DNA of 6,733 bases from an uncultured Eubacteriales bacterium (GTDB taxonomy: Bacteria > Bacillota > Clostridia > Lachnospirales > Lachnospiraceae). Below, in pieces: positions 1-4,358 of this stretch. The stretch covers positions 1 through 6,733 of the forward strand of contig URND01000142.1 of assembly GCA_900549105.1 (NCBI GenBank). Direction: 5' to 3'. A program made the position numbers and the translations under genes. The first letter of the stretch is position 1, and every line of letters starts with the position of its first letter. The notes under the pieces are model-generated. The model searched no databases. It was not told where the DNA came from and saw only the letters and a list, made by a program, of their open reading frames with translations.

Positions 1-212
1 ACCGGGATTGCATTGTCACCTCCCAGCGGGAGGCCCTTCAAATGCTCCGGTGCGTGATCTCCAACCTGGAATACCGCTTTTATAAAGCCTACAACATGGA
101 ATTTGAGGATAAGCGCACAGTGTATTCCGAGTGCGCCTTCCGGCTGATCCCGCGGGAGGACGAACCCAGCGTGTGCCTGATGCACGATTGGGTGTACCTG
201 CCTACGGCGTAA
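1..212 (+). CDS. 3' end of an uncharacterised protein (partial, 5' end outside window)
   Basis: The frame is open from base 3 to the TAA at 210-212 and gives the last 69 residues of a protein. The visible tail is mixed alpha/beta in character, with several Cys, Tyr and Arg residues, and contains the segments TSQREALQMLRCVISNLEYR and CLMHDWVYLPTA. No membrane segment or catalytic motif that I can name is visible. Codon use is GC-rich at third positions, like the thymidylate operon further right and unlike the AT-rich permease at the right end. That the frame is real is supported by the second, diverged copy of its last 108 bases at 364-471, where the substitutions keep the same frame and stop codon. 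I do not recognise the family with confidence and assign no function; it resembles the small accessory proteins of clostridial conjugative elements. Confidence 0.7.
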   Translation, partial: RDCIVTSQREALQMLRCVISNLEYRFYKAYNMEFEDKRTVYSECAFRLIPREDEPSVCLMHDWVYLPTA

Positions 213-233
213 AATATGTGCTCTGCTTCTTTT

Positions 234-286
234 TTCTAACCATCAATCTAACCACCTATTAACAATGATGGTTAGATTGGTTAGAA
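234..286. repeat. Long imperfect inverted repeat built from CTAACCA heptamers
   Basis: Arms at 234-254 and 269-286 pair over 18 positions with a 3-base bulge in the left arm; the loop is 255-268. Each arm holds two copies of a heptamer: CTAACCA at 236-242 and 248-254, and its complement TGGTTAG at 269-275 and 278-284. A further TGGTTAGAA occurs at 596-604. A T-run precedes the hairpin (about 228-235) and none follows it, so it does not look like a standard terminator on either strand. A protein-binding operator or a recombination relic are both possible. Confidence 0.7.
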
Positions 287-288
287 TA

Positions 289-305
289 GCCGCTTGAATT
301 GCGGC
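289..305. repeat. Short inverted repeat GCCGC/GCGGC
   Basis: GCCGC at 289-293 and GCGGC at 301-305 flank the AT-rich loop TTGAATT. It lies immediately right of the larger CTAACCA hairpin and could stack on it in RNA. No function is assigned; a five-base stem is weak evidence on its own. Confidence 0.35.
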
Positions 306-314
306 AAATATTCC

Positions 315-345
315 GGCTAAACCAAAATCACAATTTAGTTTAGCC
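315..345. repeat. 8-bp inverted repeat GGCTAAAC/GTTTAGCC
   Basis: Perfect 8-base arms at 315-322 and 338-345 with a 15-base AT-rich loop. It ends about 18 bases before the homology of the decayed duplicate begins at 364, so it may mark the breakpoint region of that duplication, or may be an operator. No T-run follows. Confidence 0.45.
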
Positions 346-363
346 AGAGATTTCATTGACAAG

Positions 364-471
364 GAGGATAAGCGCACGGTGTATTCTAAGTGCGCTTTCT
401 GGCTGCTCCCGTGGGAGGTCAAACCCGGTGTGCGCCTGATGTACGATTGGACTTATCTGCTGACGGTATAA
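364..471 (+). pseudogene. Decayed duplicate of the 3' end of the gene at 1-212
   Basis: These 108 bases align without a gap to 105-212, ending in the same TAA. By hand count 87 of 108 bases and 23 of 35 residues are identical. Of 21 differences, 17 are transitions, and 13 of those run from G or C in the left copy to A or T here, including two Arg to Trp, one His to Tyr and one Ala to Val change. The frame is open upstream only to about 298, without an ATG or a ribosome binding site, and similarity stops at about 361-364. I read it as a truncated copy left by tandem duplication or recombination between related elements, now without a start and drifting. The alternative, the 3' end of a separate paralogue brought in by recombination, cannot be excluded. 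Confidence 0.7.
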
Positions 472-572
472 AACACAACGAATACTGTATGGAAGCCGTT
501 GCATGATATTTTTGATTTGTCCCGAATGTTATACGGCACCGCAATTTCGATAGGGTCCTTATGGTGTTATTT

Positions 573-590
573 ATCGGTTCAATCGTGTCA
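573..590. repeat. Distal arm of an 18-bp perfect inverted repeat
   Basis: ATCGGTTCAATCGTGTCA is the exact reverse complement of bases 747-764, which overlap the -35 element and spacer of the regulator's promoter. The arms are 156 bp apart. It contains one ATCGGTTCA box. As a remote operator it could allow DNA looping; it may also be a relic of an inverted promoter duplication, because the minus strand here reads GTGACA at the -35 position but has no good -10. Confidence 0.75.
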
Positions 591-708
591 CTGCCTGGTT
601 AGAAAACTGAATAGAAATGATTGGATATGACAATATTATGAGCGGAAAAGCACCTTTCTGTGTTAAAAGCTGCTGCAATGCACCCGTTTTTGTGAACCTC
701 ATAAAAGT

Positions 709-739
709 ATCGGTTCATAATCGGTTCACAATCGGTTCA
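709..739 (+). promoter_or_regulatory. Operator array: three ATCGGTTCA direct repeats
   Basis: Identical 9-mers lie at 709-717, 720-728 and 731-739, exactly 11 bp apart, so they sit on the same face of the helix. A fourth box in inverted orientation (TGAACCGAT, 756-764) lies in the spacer of the promoter, and boxes three and four form a 10-bp inverted repeat (730-739 with 756-765). The layout is that of a cooperative repressor binding site just upstream of and overlapping a promoter. The natural candidate binder is the winged-helix protein encoded immediately downstream; that is an inference. Confidence 0.75.
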
Positions 740-745
740 GGCTCG

Positions 746-774
746 TTGACACGATTGAACCGATTTGCTATAAT
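746..774 (+). promoter_or_regulatory. Consensus sigma-A promoter for the AlbA_2 regulator gene
   Basis: TTGACA (746-751), a 17-bp spacer and TATAAT (769-774) match the vegetative consensus at all twelve positions. Transcription should begin near 781. The inverted operator box at 756-764 fills the spacer, so a bound protein would exclude RNA polymerase. With a start near 781 an ATG at 787 would have almost no leader, and the AGGAG at 775-779 would not be transcribed, which favours translation from 808. Confidence 0.88.
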
Positions 775-807
775 AGGAGCGTTAATATGAATGAAGGAGA
801 TGGCAGT

Positions 808-2148
808 ATGCTTTTTCGGGAAAGTGAGACCATAGAACTGAAAGAAGTTGTTGTGGACGAAATCAAAAAAGAGATCATTGCTTTTGCTAACTGTGACGGC
901 GGAAAACTGTATATTGGCGTCCAGGATGACGGCACGGTAGTCGGAGTGGATGACCCGGACGGTGTATCTTTGCAAATCAGCAATATGGTACGGGATGCCA
1001 TCAAACCGGATGTAACAATGTTCGTGCATTACAAGACTATCGAAGAAAATGGAAAAGAAATTGTTGCTGTGGATATTCAGCGCGGAACAGACCGGCCTTA
1101 TTATCTTGCAAAAAAGGGGATGCGTCCAGAAGGCGTATATGTCAGGCAGGGTTATTCCTCGGTTCCGGCCACCGATACGGCAATCCGCCGTATGATTAAA
1201 GAAACGGATGGGGACCGCTTTGAAGCCATGCGCTCTCTGAACCAGGAACTCACATTTGAAGCTGCGAAAAAAGAATTTGACCTTCGGAATGTAGAATTTG
1301 GTCCGCAGCAAATGCGTACTTTGAAGCTGGTCGATCAGGATAACCTTTATAGCAACTTAGGGCTGCTTCTGTCCGACCAATGCGTCCATACGATTAAAGT
1401 TGCCGTTTTCCAGGGGACAGACCAAACGGTATTTAAGGACCGCCGGGAATTTAGCGGGTCGCTGCTGCGCCAGATGAACGAAGTGTATGATTTTATTGAC
1501 TTCCGCAATCAGACCCGTGCAACCATAGAGAAACTGCTAAGGATTGATGTCCGGGATTACCCTGAAATCGCTGTCAGGGAAGCATTGCTGAATCTGCTGG
1601 TTCATCGAGATTATTCCTTTAGTGCCAGCGCATTTATCAGTATTTATGCGGACAGGATTGAATTTGTGTCCATTGGCGGCTTGATGCCGGGAATTGACCT
1701 GGAAGATATTATGGTAGGTATTTCCGTATGCCGGAACCAGGACCTTGCGAATGTGTTTTATCGTTTACATTTGATTGAGGCTTATGGTACCGGAATGGGA
1801 AAAATTATGAAGGCATACGAAGGCATGGTGGAAAAGCCTGTGATTGAAACCACAAAAAACGCCTTTAAGATCATACTGCCGAATATTAACGCCAAATATG
1901 AAAAAGGCGCTGAATCTGTTCTTCCAGCAGAGCCATCCGCACATACTCCTGTTGGCACGCCATTAAGTGCCGGAGAAGAAAAAGTGTTGGAATATGCCCG
2001 GACACATGGTGCTGTTACAAGAAATGAAGTCATGGGACTGCTCGAAGTGAGTATCTCTACTGCTGCCAGAGTCCTGAAAAAGCTGGTAAAAAGCAATCTG
2101 CTAAAGCAGAATGGAAAAGGCAGAGGCACCAACTATATACCATTATAA
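808..2148 (+). CDS. Schlafen AlbA_2 / GHKL ATPase / winged-helix regulator (COG2865-like)
   Basis: This is a 446-residue predicted nucleic-acid-binding regulator. The N-terminal AlbA_2 (Schlafen) domain spans about residues 3-120, with the motif E5-x4-E10-x-K12, the conserved AFANCDGG stretch (25-32) and GVQDDG (37-42). A GHKL-type ATPase region follows: N-box EALLNLLVHRDY (258-269), a glycine pair at 290-291 and GTGMG (327-331). A C-terminal winged helix covers about 390-446 (TRNEVMGLLEVSISTAARVL, then a basic wing). The order and size fit COG2865 proteins, often annotated as ATP-binding or RNA-binding-domain transcriptional regulators. I chose ATG 808 over the in-frame ATG 787 because AAGGAG (794-799) lies 8 bases before it, the promoter places the transcript start near 781, and the protein then begins MLFRESETIELKE, as relatives do. 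Operator boxes in the promoter suggest self-repression. Whether the domain acts as an RNase is unknown. Confidence 0.9.
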   Translation: MLFRESETIELKEVVVDEIKKEIIAFANCDGGKLYIGVQDDGTVVGVDDPDGVSLQISNMVRDAIKPDVTMFVHYKTIEENGKEIVAVDIQRGTDRPYYLAKKGMRPEGVYVRQGYSSVPATDTAIRRMIKETDGDRFEAMRSLNQELTFEAAKKEFDLRNVEFGPQQMRTLKLVDQDNLYSNLGLLLSDQCVHTIKVAVFQGTDQTVFKDRREFSGSLLRQMNEVYDFIDFRNQTRATIEKLLRIDVRDYPEIAVREALLNLLVHRDYSFSASAFISIYADRIEFVSIGGLMPGIDLEDIMVGISVCRNQDLANVFYRLHLIEAYGTGMGKIMKAYEGMVEKPVIETTKNAFKIILPNINAKYEKGAESVLPAEPSAHTPVGTPLSAGEEKVLEYARTHGAVTRNEVMGLLEVSISTAARVLKKLVKSNLLKQNGKGRGTNYIPL

Positions 2149-2164
2149 ATAAACGATATGCTGC

Positions 2165-2198
2165 ACAGCCGATTGGAAAAATCCAGTCGGCTGTTTTT
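2165..2198 (+). terminator. Intrinsic terminator after the regulator gene
   Basis: A 13-bp stem (2165-2177 with 2182-2194, one G-T pair) with loop AAAA is followed by a run of five T (2194-2198). It begins 17 bases after the regulator's stop. The ribosome binding site of the next gene starts five bases after the T-run, leaving no space for a promoter between them, so it may act as a partial terminator for the thymidylate operon. Confidence 0.88.
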
Positions 2199-2216
2199 AG
2201 TTAGGAGGGATGCTAT

Positions 2217-2543
2217 ATTACACAAACAGAAGTCAACGCCGTATTTGACGAGCAGGTGAGGCTTTGTGCTGACACGCTGCAGAAGAAAACCAAGGAATAT
2301 ACCGGGGATGATACGGACCGGCTGGGGGCATTTAAGGCGGCTGCTGCTTTGCAGCACGCAACACCCCAGCGGGCGCTTGCCGGTATGATGGCAAAGCACA
2401 TCATCTCCATTTATGATATGTGCTTTTCAGACCGGAAAACTTTTGAGCTGGCTGTCTGGGAGGAAAAGATCACCGACAGCCTCAACTATCTGTTCTTACT
2501 AAAAGCTGTGATAAAGGAGGAATTGGAACATCAACCAGATTGA
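2217..2543 (+). CDS. Small DUF1599/Nmad1-like (MazG-like) protein, probable ATT start
   Basis: A small, mostly helical protein of 108 residues. Motifs in order: KKTKEY (23-28), DRLGAFKAAAAL (34-45), GMMAKHIISIYDM (56-68) and WEEKITDSLNYLFLLKA (81-97). The spacing of conserved Glu, His and Asp residues resembles the phage DUF1599 (nucleotide modification associated domain 1) and MazG-like all-alpha proteins; this assignment is from memory of the pattern. The substrate is unknown, but the position next to thyX and dut points to nucleotides. Start choice: AGGAGGG (2203-2209) lies 7 bases before ATT 2217, and this start gives a natural N-terminus (TQTEVNAVFDEQ) that matches the length I recall for relatives. 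The first conventional start, GTG 2256, has no good ribosome binding site and would remove 13 residues. The gene overlaps thyX by 14 bases. Confidence 0.7.
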   Translation: MTQTEVNAVFDEQVRLCADTLQKKTKEYTGDDTDRLGAFKAAAALQHATPQRALAGMMAKHIISIYDMCFSDRKTFELAVWEEKITDSLNYLFLLKAVIKEELEHQPD

Positions 2544-3297
2544 AACAAAAATTTTGAACTGCACTGCGGTACAGGAAGCGGAGAAAAACATGGTGTTTGC
2601 GGCCAGGCTCACCCAGCGGGGCCATAAGATCCATTCTATGGATGACCTTCTGGCTCTTTATGAGAAAGGCTATACTTCCGAAACGGTCAAACGGATTGCC
2701 TCTCTGCCTCATCCTGCCGTACAGAAGTTTTCGGTTATCACGGTGGCGGTTGTGGGCGCCAGCAGGCGTTTTCTGGCGCAGATCACCCGGCACCAAAATG
2801 AAGTCAAATTTATCAGCGCGTCCCTGCAATACAGTAATTATGCGGGGCAGGCCGATTTTGTGGTGCCTTATGAAATCCTTACGGCCAGCCAGTGGGTGCA
2901 TGATTTTTACCTGAAAAAATGCCGGGCTGCCATGGAGCATTACGCGGATATAGGAGCCTGTGGGATTTCCAGGGACGCCGCGGGGTACCTTGCCCCGCAG
3001 AGCCTCCGCAATGTGCTGATAATCAGCGCCACGCCTTACCAGTGGAAGCACATGATCGGCCAGCGGACTTGCCGCCGCAATACGGATGAAACACGCTTTG
3101 TCCTGCTGAAAATATGGGCGGACCTGTATGCGCTGGACCCGGAACTATTTAGCCCGGAACTTGCCGGTCCCTTCTGCCAGCGGGAGGGATGTCTGGAAAA
3201 AGATATGTCCTGCGGCTGCCCGTGTGAAAAAGGGGCGCTGCCTCTTGACCTGCTGCGCCAGGATTATCCTGCCGCGCTGGAAGGAGGCCGCCAGTGA
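2530..3297 (+). CDS. thyX: Flavin-dependent thymidylate synthase ThyX, probable ATC start
   Basis: Cytosolic enzyme that methylates dUMP to dTMP using methylene-tetrahydrofolate, FAD and NADPH; 255 residues, normally active as a tetramer. Signature: TRHQ at 86-89, then S98-L-Q-Y-S102, corresponding to the family motif RHR-X7-S. Here the third motif residue is Gln and the following loop appears one residue longer. The dUMP-binding end of the family (AQWEIR in relatives) appears as RTCRRNTDETR (179-189). The tail holds five cysteines (216, 221, 228, 230, 232), as in several clostridial ThyX proteins, possibly binding metal. Start choice: AAAGGAGG (2513-2520) lies 9 bases before ATC 2530. The only conventional in-frame start, TTG 2554, lacks a ribosome binding site and would cut the first beta strand (ETKILNCT). 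The gene overlaps its upstream neighbour by 14 bases and the dut start by 4, so the three are probably translated together. Confidence 0.93.
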   Translation: MNQIETKILNCTAVQEAEKNMVFAARLTQRGHKIHSMDDLLALYEKGYTSETVKRIASLPHPAVQKFSVITVAVVGASRRFLAQITRHQNEVKFISASLQYSNYAGQADFVVPYEILTASQWVHDFYLKKCRAAMEHYADIGACGISRDAAGYLAPQSLRNVLIISATPYQWKHMIGQRTCRRNTDETRFVLLKIWADLYALDPELFSPELAGPFCQREGCLEKDMSCGCPCEKGALPLDLLRQDYPAALEGGRQ

Positions 3298-3707
3298 AAA
3301 TCAGGATCATTGATTTCGGGCTGCCGGAGAACCACCGTCCCCTCCGCTCCCACGCCAATGACGCCGGGGCGGATGTCTATATGCCATTTGACTGTACCCT
3401 GGAGCCTGGCGGGATCGCTAAAATCCCGCTGGGCTTTGGCCTGGAGGTGCCGGACGGCTATGCTGCCTATGTGTTCCCAAGGAGCAGCCTTGCGGCAAAA
3501 GGGGTGGTCTGTGAGCTGCCCCCTGTGGATTCCGGCTACCGGGGCGAAATCCATGCCATTGTCAGCAATGTGGGAAATGAGGCCCGGACGCTTCCGAAAG
3601 ATTCCAGGATCGGGCAGCTTATCATCATGCCCGTGGTGATCGCGGACTTTGTAAATGACCTGGGCGGCGAACGCGGCAAGGGTGCTTTCGGCAGCACGGG
3701 GAAATAA
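3294..3707 (+). CDS. dut: dUTP diphosphatase (trimeric dUTPase)
   Basis: Hydrolyses dUTP to dUMP and pyrophosphate, keeping uracil out of DNA and supplying the substrate of the adjacent ThyX. All five trimeric-dUTPase motifs are present and intact in 137 residues, the normal length: motif 1 ANDAGADVYMP (21-31), motif 2 PRSSLAAKG (62-70), motif 3 PPVDSGYRGEI (76-86) with the catalytic Asp79 and Tyr82, motif 4 DSRIGQLII (103-111) and motif 5 ERGKGAFGSTGK (126-137), which closes over the nucleotide. Translation starts at GTG 3294, overlapping the thyX stop as GTGA, with AAGGAGG at 3281-3287, so it is coupled to thyX. The related dCTP deaminases also share this fold, but the complete Phe-Gly-Ser-Thr-Gly tail and the YRGE motif favour dUTPase. 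Confidence 0.96.
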   Translation: MKIRIIDFGLPENHRPLRSHANDAGADVYMPFDCTLEPGGIAKIPLGFGLEVPDGYAAYVFPRSSLAAKGVVCELPPVDSGYRGEIHAIVSNVGNEARTLPKDSRIGQLIIMPVVIADFVNDLGGERGKGAFGSTGK

Positions 3708-3734
3708 CTTTTGTCTTTGTATAAATATTTTCTG

Positions 3735-3743
3735 TGTGGATAA
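3735..3743 (-). promoter_or_regulatory. Perfect DnaA-box 9-mer (TTATCCACA on minus strand)
   Basis: TGTGGATAA on the plus strand is the exact complement of the consensus DnaA box. It sits in an AT-rich stretch (about 3708-3760) between dut and its terminator. A single box is not an origin, and no second match was found nearby, so the function is uncertain. Confidence 0.45.
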
Positions 3744-3774
3744 CTTAAAAATAGGGCCAGGTACTATACAGATG

Positions 3775-3800
3775 TAACCAATCCTATATAATATTGGTTA
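3775..3800. repeat. 8-bp inverted repeat TAACCAAT/ATTGGTTA
   Basis: Perfect arms at 3775-3782 and 3793-3800 surround a 10-base loop; the loop and right arm junction reads TATATAAT, a possible -10 element without an obvious -35. No T-run follows, so it is not a terminator. It may be an operator, or a stem in the 3' untranslated region of the thymidylate operon. Confidence 0.45.
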
Positions 3801-3848
3801 TATCCGGGAGCAAAATACGATTTTAAACCGTTTTATTCCTTGCAAAGA

Positions 3849-3898
3849 ATAGAAAGTGGCCAGCCTCCCTTTTATGTGACTGACCACTTCTATTTTTT
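3849..3898. terminator. Shared terminator between dut operon and the XRE gene
   Basis: Stem 3849-3863 with 3880-3892 (one bulged A, one G-T pair), loop 3864-3879, then TTTTTT at 3893-3898 for plus-strand transcripts leaving dut. The stem's right arm overlaps the stop codon of the convergent XRE gene (3890-3892). On the minus strand the stem is followed by a less regular T-rich stretch (TTCTTTGC), so termination there is probably weaker. Confidence 0.82.
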
Positions 3899-4207
3899 GC
3901 TATTCAGTTCTTTCATAATGCCGAGGATGTAAGACATTGTTTTGGAATCCAGCTTCTTTGCTTCTGTGATAAATTCCTTTAAAGCGGCGGGATTCGGATT
4001 GCCTTCATCGAAAAATTCCTGTGGTGTTACGCCCAGGTATTCACAGATATAAAAGAAGGACTGCATAGAAGGAAGCGTTTTCTTGTTCTCCACGTTGTTG
4101 ATATAGTTGTTGGCCTGTCCAAGCGACAGCGACATATCCCGTGCGGAAACACCCTTCTGCATCCTCAGTTTTGCCAGCCTTTCCGGGACAAAATCTTCGT
4201 ACACCAT
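3890..4207 (-). CDS. XRE-family helix-turn-helix transcriptional regulator
   Basis: A 105-residue DNA-binding protein. A Cro/C1-type HTH covers about residues 6-62: helix RLAKLRMQKGVS (10-21), the turn and recognition helices in ARDMSLSLGQANNYINNVEN (22-41), then LPSMQSFFYICEYLGVTPQEFF (45-66), the classic end of the fold. A short helical C-terminal tail (about 70-105) with several Lys and Glu residues may serve oligomerisation. ATG 4207 is preferred over the in-frame GTG 4213 because GGGAGG (4213-4218 on the minus strand) sits 5 bases before the ATG but overlaps the GTG. It is divergent from the SLOG gene, and the intergenic region carries a repeated CGCTAAATG box, the likely binding site for control of both genes. 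Its own promoter is not clear; TACAAT (on the minus strand, about 4232-4237) is a possible -10. Confidence 0.9.
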   Translation of the reverse strand: MVYEDFVPERLAKLRMQKGVSARDMSLSLGQANNYINNVENKKTLPSMQSFFYICEYLGVTPQEFFDEGNPNPAALKEFITEAKKLDSKTMSYILGIMKELNSKK

Positions 4208-4256
4208 AGTCACCTCCCATTCTGTAATAGATTGTACCTTACAGGCTGGCTCTATT

Positions 4257-4296
4257 CGCTAAATGAAAAGGGGTATTTCTGTTGACACGCTAAATG
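4257..4296 (+). promoter_or_regulatory. Repeated CGCTAAATG boxes, candidate operator for the XRE regulator
   Basis: CGCTAAATG occurs at 4257-4265 and 4288-4296, 31 bp apart, about three helical turns. The second copy lies directly after the -35 of the SLOG gene promoter, inside its spacer. An 8-bp inverted repeat (GTATTTCT 4273-4280, AGAAATAC 4312-4319) also brackets this promoter. Both are typical of a repressor binding site between divergent genes; which is bound is not known. Confidence 0.6.
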
Positions 4297-4310
4297 TAAC
4301 CTACTAAAAT
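4282..4310 (+). promoter_or_regulatory. Consensus promoter of the SLOG/DUF1273 gene
   Basis: TTGACA (4282-4287), 17-bp spacer and TAAAAT (4305-4310), one mismatch from the vegetative consensus. The predicted start near 4317 gives a leader of about 40 bases with AAGGGAGG at 4343-4350. A CGCTAAATG box in the spacer suggests repression. Confidence 0.85.
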
Positions 4311-4358
4311 AAGAAATACAGTAGTTTTTAACTATCAGCCATAAGGGAGGCAGGTATC

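Larger units (their letters stand above)
472..786. other. Gene-free control region upstream of the AlbA_2 regulator
   Basis: No convincing gene lies here. The only longer plus-strand frame (617-790, 57 codons) lacks a ribosome binding site and runs through the operator repeats and promoter. What the region holds is regulatory sequence: an ATCGGTTCA box at 573-581 inside an 18-bp inverted repeat, three more boxes at 709-739, and a consensus promoter at 746-774, each described separately. Bases 472-572 and 605-708 show nothing I can interpret. Confidence 0.6.

Noticed and set aside
228..286. CTAACCA hairpin as a terminator for the gene ending at 212
   Set aside because: The T-run precedes the stem on the plus strand and becomes an A-run on the minus strand, so neither direction has the required U-tract after the hairpin.
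709..739. Three direct repeats as a CRISPR array or replication iterons
   Set aside because: The repeats are 9 bp with 2-bp spacers, far from CRISPR dimensions. No replication initiator gene is adjacent, and the repeats lie directly at a promoter.
573..764. 18-bp inverted repeats as the ends of a small transposable element
   Set aside because: No target-site duplication is visible beside the arms, and the right arm is part of a functional promoter and operator array, so a regulatory reading is simpler.
617..790. 57-codon plus-strand frame beginning at ATG 617
   Set aside because: There is no ribosome binding site, and its second half is simply the operator repeats and promoter read as codons.
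715..1311. 198-codon open frame on the minus strand
   Set aside because: It lies antisense to the start of the AlbA_2 gene and across its promoter and operators. The protein is rich in Phe, His and Ile without recognisable motifs, and the opposite frame has clear family motifs.
2210..2248. Short leader frame starting at ATG 2210 before the DUF1599-like gene
   Set aside because: The AGGAGGG abuts the ATG with no spacing, and the 12-residue product has no feature suggesting an attenuator peptide. The ATT at 2217 fits the spacing better.
4211..4213. GTG as the start of the XRE gene
   Set aside because: It overlaps its own would-be ribosome binding site, whereas ATG 4207 has GGGAGG at a normal distance.
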